Source: Lactobacillus jensenii DSM 20557 (lineage in GTDB: Bacteria > Bacillota > Bacilli > Lactobacillales > Lactobacillaceae). Taken from it: DNA of 64,000 nt. Below, in pieces: positions 21,497-32,040 of the stretch (positions within the stretch are counted from its first letter, which is position 1; each line of letters opens with the position of its first letter). The notes under the pieces were generated by a model that had not been told where the DNA came from, did not search any database, and was given only the letters and a program-made list of their open reading frames with translations. Position numbers and translations under genes: made by a program. The stretch is from NCBI RefSeq assembly GCF_001436455.1, contig NZ_AYYU01000006.1:1-64000 (forward strand), given 5' to 3'.

Positions 21497-21521
21497 AAAC
21501 TAGTTCATTTAGAACTAGTTT
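21497..21521 (-). terminator. Terminator of the 21.5 kb peptidase gene
   Basis: AAACTAGTTC / GAACTAGTTT stem with a 5-base loop, followed on the minus strand by TTTTAG. Confidence 0.85.
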
Positions 21522-21538
21522 AATATATCAAATTTAAC

Positions 21539-22849
21539 TTATGCCATTGAATCCCAAGGTTTAACGGCAGTTGCTGGACCTTCCCAAATCTTAACTAATT
21601 TTTCTGGAAGATATTGTTTTTTAACGACTACCTTAAATAAGTATTCATCAAACCAAGCATCATCCATGACAAAGTAGCCATTTTTACCTGCTTTTTCACC
21701 CCAAGAGTTTTCAACCTTCCATTGTCTTGGGTTGTCATTAACTAAATCCACACCAACTAAAGTCATAGCGTGAGTTGAACCAGAAGCCCTAGTTAATAAC
21801 CGTTCTTTTTTAGAAAGATTAGTTTTAATACCCAAAACTAAGTCAGTTAAGTATAAATCTCTACTCAAAATACCATTTTGACGATCACTTGCTTTGCCAA
21901 CATCGCAACCAAACCAAATAGTCTCTCCAGCTTTAAGTTGAGCAATAGCTGCTGCTTTTAAGTTATCAATTTTAGTATTTAAGAACTTAACAGGACTGCC
22001 ACCTACAACATTATCTTCAAATGGCAAGCTGTATAGCTTATCGAATTCATGATCAGGGGCATTAAATAAAACTACATAATCATCTAAGTCATCTTCAAAA
22101 TAGTTATGGAAGAAATCCAATGGGCTTAGGTTAGCATCCATATGATACTTACCTTCATCATCACGAAACTCTAAGTCAAACTTTTGCACTGGTTCACCAA
22201 AAGCAATAACTGCCATTTGATAAACTGCACTCAAGAATTCTTGACGTTTTTCTTCAGCCTCATCTAATTTATTATTTTTTACCAAGTTCCGTAAAATTAA
22301 GGCATCTTGACGTAATTTCATATTCAAAGCTTGATTAAAAGCTGAAGTGTTATTAGCTGTAAAGCTTTCTGCTTGAGCATAACTAGGTACTAAACCATAT
22401 TTTCTAATAAGTGAAACCGCCATTGCCCATTGACCGCCATCAGTATCCGGTGCTGCCATATAAGATTGAACTACTCGATCATCAAGTGGCTGAGTTGCAG
22501 TTTCAATAATATTTTCAAAAAAGATATTGGCACGCTCAATTCGATCCCAGAAAAACAAATAACTTTGTGACAAGGTAAAGTTCTTCGCCTTATTAGTTTG
22601 AGCAAATTTATGGCGCAAAGTGTTCAAAGCAGCGAACAACCAACAGCGTCCAGATTGTTTTTGATTGGTTACATTATCAGTTGGAACTTCAATTGAAAAA
22701 GTACGATTAAGCTTATTTGCACCTTCATGGTTATAACTAGCGTTGAGCAAACCATTATTTACAACAGCTAATTTAGCAACATTATTTTGGGCCTTTTCAT
22801 GATAATCTTTTTGAAATTTGGCAATTTCTGCCATTGTAAGTTTATGCAT
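21539..22849 (-). CDS. pepG: C1B cysteine peptidase (PepG/PepE family), paralogue
   Basis: A 436-residue paralogue of the peptidase at 18.35 kb, with the same triad: QSGRCWLFAALN (Cys near 69), THAMTLVG and VENSWGE. Both end in WDS-M/L-A. The ATG at 22849 follows an AGAAGAG-type site; upstream codons in frame belong to the tRNA-Thr gene. The pair probably arose by duplication and now flanks oleate hydratase. The family cleaves short peptides released from proteins such as casein. Which is PepE and which PepG is uncertain. Confidence 0.9.
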   Translation of the reverse strand: MHKLTMAEIAKFQKDYHEKAQNNVAKLAVVNNGLLNASYNHEGANKLNRTFSIEVPTDNVTNQKQSGRCWLFAALNTLRHKFAQTNKAKNFTLSQSYLFFWDRIERANIFFENIIETATQPLDDRVVQSYMAAPDTDGGQWAMAVSLIRKYGLVPSYAQAESFTANNTSAFNQALNMKLRQDALILRNLVKNNKLDEAEEKRQEFLSAVYQMAVIAFGEPVQKFDLEFRDDEGKYHMDANLSPLDFFHNYFEDDLDDYVVLFNAPDHEFDKLYSLPFEDNVVGGSPVKFLNTKIDNLKAAAIAQLKAGETIWFGCDVGKASDRQNGILSRDLYLTDLVLGIKTNLSKKERLLTRASGSTHAMTLVGVDLVNDNPRQWKVENSWGEKAGKNGYFVMDDAWFDEYLFKVVVKKQYLPEKLVKIWEGPATAVKPWDSMA

Positions 22850-22915
22850 CTCATCTCTTCTTTCACTTTTATTTAAGATAATTTTATCATTATGAAATAA
22901 AAAAGAGTAACAATA

Positions 22916-22988
22916 AGCCGTTTGCCAGATTTGAACTGGCGACCTCCTCCTTACCACGGCGGTGCTCTACCTCCTGAGCTAAAACGGC
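22916..22988 (-). tRNA. tRNA-Thr, anticodon GGT
   Basis: A 73-base cloverleaf on the minus strand: acceptor GCCGTTT / AAACGGC, D stem GCTC / GAGC, anticodon loop GTGGTAA (anticodon GGT), T stem GCCAG / CTGGC with TTCAAAT loop. The anticodon stem CCGCC / GGAGG has a central G-A mismatch. CCA is not encoded. It lies between tyrS and the peptidase gene on the same strand. Confidence 0.92.
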
Positions 22989-22990
22989 AT

Positions 22991-23015
22991 AATACCTAGC
23001 CAAATGCTAGGTATT
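22991..23015. terminator. Hairpin between tyrS and tRNA-Thr
   Basis: AATACCTAGC / GCTAGGTATT stem with a 5-base loop. The T-run follows it on the plus strand only; on the minus strand ATGCCG follows. It may be a weak tyrS terminator or a processing hairpin ahead of the tRNA. Confidence 0.55.
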
Positions 23016-23041
23016 TTTTATTACTTAATAGTAACTAAAGT

Positions 23042-24283
23042 TTATTTTCTCTTACCCTTACGGATAATTACATATTTACCTTCAAATGAAGCACTTGGAT
23101 CAACTTCAAATTCTAGGTCTTGAATCTTGTCACCATTGACATAAATTGCCCCATTTTGAATATCTTCACGTGCTTGACGCTTTGAAGATTCAATCTTAGT
23201 ATCTACTAAAAATTCTACCAAGTTCTGCTTTTCATTGGTACTTTCTGCACTTGGTGCATTCTTAAGTGCTTGTTCAATTTGCTTAACTGACAAATCCTTC
23301 ACATTGCCTGAGAATAAAGCATCAGTAATCATTTGAGCTTCCTTAAGTCCTGCTTCACCATGAACAAACTTAGTAACTTCAGCAGCTAAAGTCTTTTGAG
23401 CTTCACGTTTCCAAGGTTCAGTCTTAACTTTTTCAGCTAACGCTTCAATTTCTTCATGACTTAAGAAAGTAAAGTACTTGAGGTATTTAACAACATCACG
23501 GTCATCTTGATTTATCCAGAATTGGTAAAATTCGTAAGGACTAGTCTTTTCAGGATCAAGCCAAACAGCTCCACCAGCAGACTTACCAAACTTAGTACCA
23601 TCAGCCTTAAGCATCAATGGAATAGTCAAACCAAAGGCTGGACGGTCATTACCTTCTAAACGGTGAATTAAGTCGATACCTGAGGTAATGTTACCCCATT
23701 GATCACTACCACCAATTTGCATTTGTACACCATAGTCACGGTTTAAGATGTAGAAGTCGATACCTTGTAAAATTTGGTAAGTAAATTCAGTAAAGCTAAT
23801 ACCATTTTCAAGACGGCTAGCAACTACATCCTTAGCAAGCATGTTATTAATTTGGAACAATTTACCGTAATCACGTAAAAATTCAAGTAAGCTCATCTTA
23901 CCAAGCCAGTCACGGTTATTAACGATTTGGAAGTTCTCAGTACCAAATAGCTTTTTCATTTGGTTAGTTAAAGCAACTTCATTATGATGCACTTGTTCAT
24001 CGCTTTGAAGGACACGTTCAGTCTTTCTACCTGATGGGTCACCAATTGAACCAGTACCTCCACCGATAATAATTACTGGATGATAACCAGCAAGTTGGAA
24101 TCTCTTCAAAATCATAAATGGAATCAAGTGTCCAATATGAAGTGAGTCTCCTGTGGGGTCAGTACCGCAGTAAAGTGCCAAATCATCATGTTCAGCTAAG
24201 TACTTCTTTAAACCTTCTTCATCAGTTTGTTGGTTAATGGCGCCACGCCATTTAAGATCTTCTAAGATATCAAACTTTGCCAT
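23042..24283 (-). CDS. tyrS: Tyrosyl-tRNA synthetase
   Basis: Charges tRNA-Tyr. The 413-residue class I synthetase has the HIGH motif in GDSLHIGHLIP near residue 48, KFGKS near 229-233, and a C-terminal S4 RNA-binding domain from about residue 345. The ATG at 24283 has GGAGG upstream; five extra in-frame codons before it overlap that site. Expression is controlled by an upstream T-box responding to uncharged tRNA-Tyr. Confidence 0.97.
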   Translation of the reverse strand: MAKFDILEDLKWRGAINQQTDEEGLKKYLAEHDDLALYCGTDPTGDSLHIGHLIPFMILKRFQLAGYHPVIIIGGGTGSIGDPSGRKTERVLQSDEQVHHNEVALTNQMKKLFGTENFQIVNNRDWLGKMSLLEFLRDYGKLFQINNMLAKDVVASRLENGISFTEFTYQILQGIDFYILNRDYGVQMQIGGSDQWGNITSGIDLIHRLEGNDRPAFGLTIPLMLKADGTKFGKSAGGAVWLDPEKTSPYEFYQFWINQDDRDVVKYLKYFTFLSHEEIEALAEKVKTEPWKREAQKTLAAEVTKFVHGEAGLKEAQMITDALFSGNVKDLSVKQIEQALKNAPSAESTNEKQNLVEFLVDTKIESSKRQAREDIQNGAIYVNGDKIQDLEFEVDPSASFEGKYVIIRKGKRK

Positions 24284-24302
24284 AATTTCCTCCATCAAAT
24301 AA

Positions 24303-24512
24303 AAAACGCCCCTTGATTAAATCAAGGGACGACTAATAATCATTAGATAGCCGTGGTACCACCCACGTTTGCGCTATGCGCGCCTTTATAGTTGCTAACG
24401 AGGAATTTCGCCCCGTACACTGTACTTCGTCACACCTTAACCTGCCTAGCTCTCACCACAATGCTAGTTCTCTGAACACTGAATTAAGAGACTACTATCT
24501 TTTTGTGTTATC
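24303..24512 (-). ncRNA. T-box leader of tyrS
   Basis: The minus strand has the conserved T-box core GTGGGTGGTACCACGG (around 24366-24351), a preceding stem I region with AGAGA-type and specifier-loop sequence, and a terminator hairpin CCCTTGAT / ATCAAGGG with a T-run at 24301-24331. Two TAC triplets in the specifier region (24424-24422 and 24417-24415) fit a tyrosine specifier; the first, in GAAGTACAG, is the better candidate. Confidence 0.93.
24305..24331 (-). terminator. T-box terminator hairpin before tyrS
   Basis: CGTCCCTTGATT / AATCAAGGGGCG stem followed by TTTTTTATTTG on the minus strand. It competes with the T-box antiterminator. Confidence 0.9.
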
Positions 24513-24515
24513 AAT

Positions 24516-24544
24516 ATCATATAAGTTAAACAAGTTTTAGTCAA
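24516..24544 (-). promoter_or_regulatory. tyrS promoter
   Basis: Minus-strand TTGACT (24539-24544), 17-base spacer, TATGAT (24516-24521), directly before the T-box leader. Confidence 0.82.
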
Positions 24545-24643
24545 TTCAGACATCAAGAAAATACCTAATTTTTAAATGACACTATTATTTAATTCTCCTA
24601 AATATTAATAATAGTCTGTTAGAAATATATCTAACTTACCTTT

Positions 24644-25261
24644 TTATATCTTTATTCCAAGCTTTTTCTTGATACTGAATAAAATATCAACCTTCTTACC
24701 ATTGCCCTGAACAAAATCAATAATATCTTTCCAAAAGCGAATAGTCATAATAATTCCTATTAAAAGAAAAATCAAACCTCGATCAACTTTACCTAATAAC
24801 AAATTAACTACTCCAAAACAATAAGTGAAAAATAAAGGGGGAATAGTCAAATTTTTCATGACAATGGTTAATACTAGTGCAATTAACAAAATAATCAAAG
24901 CTATTTTAAAGTTAACAGCCAATATTGTAATTCCTACAACTGCTACCCCTTTACCGCCTTTAAAACGATTAGTAATTGGATAACAATGACCTAACATTAA
25001 GCCCAAGCCACAATATGTCATAGCTAGTTGACTTTTAAATAGAAGCCAAGTAATAGTTAAAGCAAGTATACTTTTTACAGCATCCCCTATTAAGGTTAAA
25101 ATACCCCATTTTTTCCCAAAAACGGCCCCCATATTAGCTGTACCAGGATTACCTGACCCATTTTGTGTAGGATCCGCATGGAGGAAATACTTTCCAACAA
25201 TTAGAGCAAACAAAAAATTGCCTAAAATATATCCAATTATAAATGAACTAAAATGTATCAA
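24644..25261 (-). CDS. plsY: PlsY family glycerol-3-phosphate acyltransferase
   Basis: Membrane enzyme that transfers acyl groups from acyl-phosphate to glycerol 3-phosphate in phospholipid synthesis. The 205-residue protein has five or so hydrophobic segments and PlsY motifs GSGNPGTANMGAVFG near residue 36 and GHCYPITNRFKGGKG near 92, slightly divergent from canonical PlsY. Translation appears to start at TTG 25261, with GGAG about 10 bases upstream, 2 bases after the stop codon of the LCP gene. It could be a second, specialised PlsY linked to wall polymer biology through that neighbour. Confidence 0.88.
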   Translation of the reverse strand: MIHFSSFIIGYILGNFLFALIVGKYFLHADPTQNGSGNPGTANMGAVFGKKWGILTLIGDAVKSILALTITWLLFKSQLAMTYCGLGLMLGHCYPITNRFKGGKGVAVVGITILAVNFKIALIILLIALVLTIVMKNLTIPPLFFTYCFGVVNLLLGKVDRGLIFLLIGIIMTIRFWKDIIDFVQGNGKKVDILFSIKKKLGIKI

Positions 25262-25263
25262 GG

Positions 25264-26406
25264 TTAATAATCTCCTGTATCATCATCTTGATCATTATCA
25301 CTATTTGTATCTGAACTAGTGTAACTTCCGTAATCATATACGGTATATTCTTGAGTTTCAGTACTATTAAAACTAAAACCATTTTGTTCATTTAATTTAT
25401 TTTCATAAGTTTCAAAATTACTAATTTTTTCTTTTTCAAGTCCTAGTTCACTGCGAATATAGTCTGATACTCGTTGAAGTTCACTATCTGACATCACTTG
25501 ATAAGAAGCTCCATCAATGGTAACACTTAAGCCATGTAAATAATCACTCTTTGAAGTTGCAGTACTGCTCTTATAATTCTGGAAAATAGCCATTAAATTA
25601 TTAAATGTTAAATTAGTTTTTATATTTTCAGAAACTGAATTTAAAATTGATTCTAAGTTAGCCAAAGTTGAAATTGAAGAAGCATTTTCAACCAATGACA
25701 TAATAACCTGTCTTTGCCGCAATTGGCGTCCATAATCACCAGTTGGATCATCATAACGCATTCTTGCATAAGCTAAAGCTTGTGCCCCATTTAATTTAGT
25801 CTTTTTACCTTTTTTAAAACTGTAGCCACCATATGAAAAACTCAGAGGTGGTGTAACTGTGACGCCACCAACACCATTAACCATTTTACGTAGGCCACCC
25901 ATATTTATTACAGCATAGTATTTAATTGGAACATTTATTAACTTAGAAACAGTGTTCATCGCCATCTTTGCTCCACCAATTGAATAAGCAGCATTAATTT
26001 TTTCAGCAGTTAATGATTTGGCACCAACCATCTGTGCCATTGTATCTCGTGGAATAGACATGAGCGTATAACGCTTCTTAGTTGGGTTTACTACCGCTAC
26101 AATCATCGTATCAGTATTTCCCATTTTATCAGTTCTGTTGAAAGCTCCAGTATCTGTCCCCATCAATAAGACAGCAAAACTCTTTTTTCCATTAAAAGTT
26201 GAACTATTCGTAGCAACAGCAGTCTTAGGATCATAAGTCTTATCAATTGCACCCTTTGTTCTAAAGAAGATATAACTAAAATAGGAACCTATCCCAAGTA
26301 ATAAAATCATAATAATTCCAATAATTAAGCGAATTTTTTTATTTCTTTTTCGTTTATTACTTTCATAAAGCGCTACTCGAGAATTACCTGGATAATTATT
26401 CTGCAT
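25264..26406 (-). CDS. LytR-CpsA-Psr (LCP) family wall polymer ligase
   Basis: LCP proteins attach teichoic acids and polysaccharides to peptidoglycan at the outer membrane face. The 380-residue protein has a basic cytoplasmic N-terminus, one membrane helix (about residues 26-48), the LCP domain with LLMGTDTG near 81, SIPRDTM near 118 and INAAYSIGG near 138, and an acidic, Ser/Asp-rich C-terminal tail. AAAGGAAA precedes the start. Co-transcribed with the PlsY gene. Confidence 0.93.
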   Translation of the reverse strand: MQNNYPGNSRVALYESNKRKRNKKIRLIIGIIMILLLGIGSYFSYIFFRTKGAIDKTYDPKTAVATNSSTFNGKKSFAVLLMGTDTGAFNRTDKMGNTDTMIVAVVNPTKKRYTLMSIPRDTMAQMVGAKSLTAEKINAAYSIGGAKMAMNTVSKLINVPIKYYAVINMGGLRKMVNGVGGVTVTPPLSFSYGGYSFKKGKKTKLNGAQALAYARMRYDDPTGDYGRQLRQRQVIMSLVENASSISTLANLESILNSVSENIKTNLTFNNLMAIFQNYKSSTATSKSDYLHGLSVTIDGASYQVMSDSELQRVSDYIRSELGLEKEKISNFETYENKLNEQNGFSFNSTETQEYTVYDYGSYTSSDTNSDNDQDDDTGDY

Positions 26407-26516
26407 ATACTTTTTCCTTTATATTGTTATTTTTTAATTTTATCTTTTTTATTTTATCGAAAAATTTTTAAAATATCACTCAAAAGGAACTTTCATAACC
26501 AAATTGTAAAAAAATA

Positions 26517-26548
26517 AAAAGACTATCCTTAACAGGATAGTCTTTTTA
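26517..26548 (-). terminator. Terminator of gpmA
   Basis: Perfect AAAAAGACTATCCT / AGGATAGTCTTTTT stem with TAAC loop, before the LCP gene start region. Confidence 0.92.
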
Positions 26549-26557
26549 ATGGAAAAA

Positions 26558-27250
26558 TTAGTCGTCTAACTTAACCTTGTCAGTTACGTTCAACTTGTCA
26601 TCGAAAGTGTAAACAACTGGTTCACCAGTCTTCATTTCAACGTCCATAATGTCTTCATCAGAAATACGTTCAATGTACTTAGTTAAAGCACGAAGTGAGT
26701 TACCGTGAGCTGCGATGATAACATTCTTACCTGCTAATAAGTCAGGAGCAATGTGATCTTCCCAGAATGGCATTACACGATCTAAACATACGTGTAAGTT
26801 TTCTGCCTTTGGAACGATGTTAGGGTCTAAGTTTGAATAACGACGATCATGTGCTTGACTGTATTCGTTGTCATCATCAATTGCTGGTGGCAAAACATCG
26901 TATGAACGACGCCAAATGTGAACTTGTTCATCGCCATACTTTTCAGCAGTAGCCTTCTTGTTTAAGCCTTGAAGAGCACCGTAGTGACGTTCGTTAAGTC
27001 TCCAAGTCTTAGTTTCAGGAATCCAAAGTTGGTCACTTTCTTCAAGTGCAAAGTGCAAAGTCTTGATAGCACGCTTCAATACTGAAGTGTAAGCTTGATC
27101 AAACTTCAAGCCGTGTTCCTTAATTAAACGACCAGCTTTTTTAGCTTCTTCAACACCTTTATCTGAAAGGTTTACATCTACCCAACCAGTGAATTGGTTT
27201 GAAAGGTTCCATTCACTTTGACCGTGACGGATTAAAACTAATTTTGACAT
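26558..27250 (-). CDS. gpmA: 2,3-bisphosphoglycerate-dependent phosphoglycerate mutase
   Basis: Glycolytic interconversion of 3- and 2-phosphoglycerate. The 230-residue histidine phosphatase-fold enzyme has the phospho-histidine motif [10 protein letters not shown] at residues 6-15, [11 protein letters not shown] near 85 and [10 protein letters not shown] near 181. AAGGAGA precedes the start. Monocistronic, with its own terminator. Confidence 0.97.
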   Translation of the reverse strand: MSKLVLIRHGQSEWNLSNQFTGWVDVNLSDKGVEEAKKAGRLIKEHGLKFDQAYTSVLKRAIKTLHFALEESDQLWIPETKTWRLNERHYGALQGLNKKATAEKYGDEQVHIWRRSYDVLPPAIDDDNEYSQAHDRRYSNLDPNIVPKAENLHVCLDRVMPFWEDHIAPDLLAGKNVIIAAHGNSLRALTKYIERISDEDIMDVEMKTGEPVVYTFDDKLNVTDKVKLDD

Positions 27251-27335
27251 GAAATATCTCCTTTAATAATTCAATGTTTCACCAACTATTTTACAACGGA
27301 TAAACTTGTTTGCATAGGTTAAAAAGGTATAAAAA

Positions 27336-27362
27336 GACCACTTCTCATGGAAAGAAGTGGTC
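27336..27362 (-). terminator. Terminator of treP
   Basis: GACCACTTCT / AGAAGTGGTC stem with 7-base loop, then TTTTTATACC on the minus strand. Confidence 0.9.
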
Positions 27363-27379
27363 ACTTTAATTTAATTCAA

Positions 27380-29368
<1,989 letters not shown>

Positions 29369-29404
29369 TTATCTTTTTTACTAGGCTAAAATTAAAGATT
29401 ATAT

Positions 29405-29434
29405 TTGTTGATACTTGTATATACATGCTATAAA
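29405..29434 (+). promoter_or_regulatory. treR-treC promoter with second TreR-type operator
   Basis: TTGTTG (29405-29410), 18-base spacer, TATAAA (29429-29434). The spacer holds CTTGTATATACATG at 29414-29427, one base from a perfect palindrome and nearly identical to the treP operator 75 bases away. Confidence 0.82.
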
Positions 29435-29465
29435 ATAAAAGAAAAGATGATAAGGGTGTGAGTTT

Positions 29466-30179
29466 ATGAGTACTAGTAAATATGAAATTATTGCAAGTGA
29501 TTTAGCAAAAAAAATTAAGTATAAAATTTACGAACCTGGCTCCTTTTTACCAAGCGAAAATCAATTGACAGATTTATACGGCACTTCAAGAGAAACTATT
29601 CGTAAAGTTTTAAAGATGATGCAAGAGCTTGGTTTAATTCAAAAAATTAGAGGAAAAGGTTCTTTAGTTTTAGATTTAGGTAGATATAGCTTCCCGATTT
29701 CCGGGCTAACTTCATTTAAAGAATTAAATCGCAGTTTAGGAATGAATGCAGAAACGATTCTTTTAGAAAACAGTGAAAAGTCTTTCCCTTCGACTTTCAT
29801 GGGAAAAAGAATTGCTCCTGAAGATGCTATCTTTTTGAAGCGATTAAGAAAAATTGATGGTGAGCCAGCTGTAGTTGATGTTGACTACTTAATCAAAAAG
29901 TTGGTTCCTTCTATCAGCAATCAAGTAGCTCAAGATTCTATCTATGACTACTTAGAAAATAAACTTTCATTGAAGATTTCTTATGCTACTAAGGTTATTA
30001 CTGTTGAAAAAGCTGATGAAAGCATCGCCAAGACTCTGAACTTAGCTCAAAATAGTAATGTCGTAATCGTCAGAAGTATGGTCTATCTAGACGACACCAG
30101 TTTACTTCAGCTAACCATTTCTTATCATAGACCTGATAAGTTTGAATTTACTGATTTTGCACGTAGACAAAAGATTTAG
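29466..30179 (+). CDS. treR: Trehalose operon repressor TreR (GntR/HutC family)
   Basis: A 237-residue regulator with an N-terminal GntR winged helix (about residues 1-70, including SENQLTDLYGTSRETIRK) and a C-terminal UTRA effector domain. By analogy with Bacillus TreR it should release DNA on trehalose 6-phosphate. It is divergent from treP and followed by treC after 10 bases; the stop codon TAG forms part of the next ribosome site. Likely autoregulated through the spacer operator. Confidence 0.92.
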   Translation: MSTSKYEIIASDLAKKIKYKIYEPGSFLPSENQLTDLYGTSRETIRKVLKMMQELGLIQKIRGKGSLVLDLGRYSFPISGLTSFKELNRSLGMNAETILLENSEKSFPSTFMGKRIAPEDAIFLKRLRKIDGEPAVVDVDYLIKKLVPSISNQVAQDSIYDYLENKLSLKISYATKVITVEKADESIAKTLNLAQNSNVVIVRSMVYLDDTSLLQLTISYHRPDKFEFTDFARRQKI

Positions 30180-30189
30180 GAGAAAAATT

Positions 30190-31845
30190 ATGACAAAACT
30201 CGGAAAAAAAGTAATTTATCAAATTTACCCAAAATCATTTTTTGATTCCAACAACGATGGAGTTGGCGACATTCCTGGCATTATCGAAAAAATCGATTAT
30301 CTTGCAAAATTAAATATTGATATGATTTGGTTTAATCCATTCTACGTTTCTCCGCAAAAAGATAACGGCTATGATATTGCTAATTACCGTGAAATTGACC
30401 CGCATTTTGGAACCATGGCTGATTTTGAAAAATTAGTTGCCGAATTAAAAAAGCACAATATCGGTATCATGATGGATATGGTATTTAACCATTGCTCAAC
30501 TGAACATGAATGGTTCAAAAAGGCTTTAGCTGGCGACAAGTATTATCAAGATTATTTTTACATCCGTGATGGCAAAAATGGTGGTTTCCCTAATAATTGG
30601 CGGTCAAAATTTGGTGGTCCTGCCTGGGAAAAATTCGGTGATACTGGTAAATATTATCTTCACCTATACGATCCAAGCCAAGCTGATCTTGATTGGCACA
30701 ATCCAAATGTGCGCCAGGAATGTTTTGATATTGTTAATTTCTGGCGTCAAAAAGGGGTAACTGGTTTTAGATTTGATGTCTTGAATGTAATTGGAAAAGA
30801 TAGGGTGTTAGTTGATTCAAAAGATCCAGCTCAAGAAAAAAGTCTTTATACTGATACGCCAGTTGTTCATACTTACATTAAAGAACTTAATCAGAACACT
30901 TTTGGTCAAGACCCAGATTGCATAACAGTCGGAGAAATGTCATCTACCACCTTGAAGAATTCAATCGGCTATACTAAACCAGACAATCATGAGCTATCTA
31001 TGGTCTTTAGTTTCCATCATTTAAAGGTCGATTACCTAAATGGTGAAAAATGGAGTATCACCCATTTTGATTTTAAAAAGTTAAAAGATTTACTTTTAAC
31101 TTGGCAAGAGGAACTAGATAAAGCAGATGGCTGGCAAGCACTTTTTTGGAATAATCACGACCAACCTTGGGCACTCAATCGTTTTGGCAATACTGGAAAA
31201 TACCGGATTCAATCTGCACAGATGCTGGCGACAACGATTCATCTCATGCGAGGAACTCCTTATATCTACATGGGAGAAGAATTAGGTATGAAAGATCCAG
31301 CTTATCATTCAATTGATCAATATGTTGATGTCGAAGCAAAAAATGCCTATCGAGAATTACTAAAGAAATATCCTGAACCAAAAGCATTTGAAATCGTACA
31401 CAGTAAAGCACGCGACAATTCTCGTGGGCCAATGCATTGGGATAATTCAGAATACGCCGGTTTTTCTAAGATAAAACCATGGTTAATGCCAACAGATCAG
31501 GAAGAAATTAACGTCAGAAAAGAACTGAATGATGGGCAAATTTTTAATTATTATCAAGAATTAATCAAACTTCGTAAAAATGAGCGATTAGTCTATGAAG
31601 GCCATATTCATGGCCTATTAAAAGATAATTCACATGTTCTTGCCTATGAGCGCTTCTTAGATGATACAAAAGAGAAAATCCTTGTCTTGAATAATTTTTC
31701 TGATAGAAAAGTTAAACTCAATTTACCAACAGAATGGCTAAATAAAGATGGTAATACCATAATTAGCAACTACAATAGAAAGCTTACACATTTAAATTCA
31801 GAATTAACACTAGAACCATATGAAAGTTTAGCCTTTAAATGCTAA
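30190..31845 (+). CDS. treC: Trehalose-6-phosphate hydrolase (GH13)
   Basis: Splits trehalose 6-phosphate, produced by TreP, into glucose and glucose 6-phosphate. The 551-residue GH13 enzyme has the barrel motifs DMVFNHCS near residue 99, GFRFDVLNVI near 197 (nucleophile Asp), TVGEMSS near 253 (acid Glu) and FWNNHDQPW near 319, and a C-terminal beta domain. AGGAGAAAA precedes the ATG at 30190. Called treA in some lactobacilli. A terminator follows at 31857-31891. Confidence 0.95.
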   Translation: MTKLGKKVIYQIYPKSFFDSNNDGVGDIPGIIEKIDYLAKLNIDMIWFNPFYVSPQKDNGYDIANYREIDPHFGTMADFEKLVAELKKHNIGIMMDMVFNHCSTEHEWFKKALAGDKYYQDYFYIRDGKNGGFPNNWRSKFGGPAWEKFGDTGKYYLHLYDPSQADLDWHNPNVRQECFDIVNFWRQKGVTGFRFDVLNVIGKDRVLVDSKDPAQEKSLYTDTPVVHTYIKELNQNTFGQDPDCITVGEMSSTTLKNSIGYTKPDNHELSMVFSFHHLKVDYLNGEKWSITHFDFKKLKDLLLTWQEELDKADGWQALFWNNHDQPWALNRFGNTGKYRIQSAQMLATTIHLMRGTPYIYMGEELGMKDPAYHSIDQYVDVEAKNAYRELLKKYPEPKAFEIVHSKARDNSRGPMHWDNSEYAGFSKIKPWLMPTDQEEINVRKELNDGQIFNYYQELIKLRKNERLVYEGHIHGLLKDNSHVLAYERFLDDTKEKILVLNNFSDRKVKLNLPTEWLNKDGNTIISNYNRKLTHLNSELTLEPYESLAFKC

Positions 31846-31856
31846 AAATTTATATA

Positions 31857-31891
31857 AAAAAACTGTTAGCTCTTAATGAACTAACAGTTTT
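31857..31891 (+). terminator. Terminator of treC
   Basis: AAAAAACTGTTAG / CTAACAGTTTTTT stem with 11-base loop and a following TCTTTTTG run. A-tracts on the other side could let it act on the minus strand too. Confidence 0.88.
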
Positions 31892-32010
31892 TTCTTTTTG
31901 GGCAAAGTTGGAATTCCACGTTCACAATAGGTCTTCCAAAACATCAACACTTCCCGTGCCTTGCTATTAAAAGCAGATGTCCCCTGATAAATATACGCAT
32001 CTCGCGTTCT
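31873..32010 (-). pseudogene. Possible gene remnant (45-codon open tail)
   Basis: Minus strand between treC and the ABC exporter keeps a 45-codon open stretch with protein-like composition (for example REVLMFWKTYCERGIPTLPK) and no start codon or ribosome site; an in-frame stop lies just before it. The end overlaps the treC terminator. I read it as the C-terminal tail of a lost gene, but chance is possible and I do not recognise the family. Confidence 0.35.
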
Positions 32011-32040
32011 TTATCGACTCGTCGCTAATGATTATATCAT

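Noticed and set aside
22850-22957. N-terminal extension of the 21.5 kb peptidase
   Set aside because: It reads through the tRNA-Thr gene; the family length fits the ATG at 22849.
26440-26516. Additional gene between LCP and gpmA
   Set aside because: Too short and AT-rich, with no open frame that has a ribosome site.
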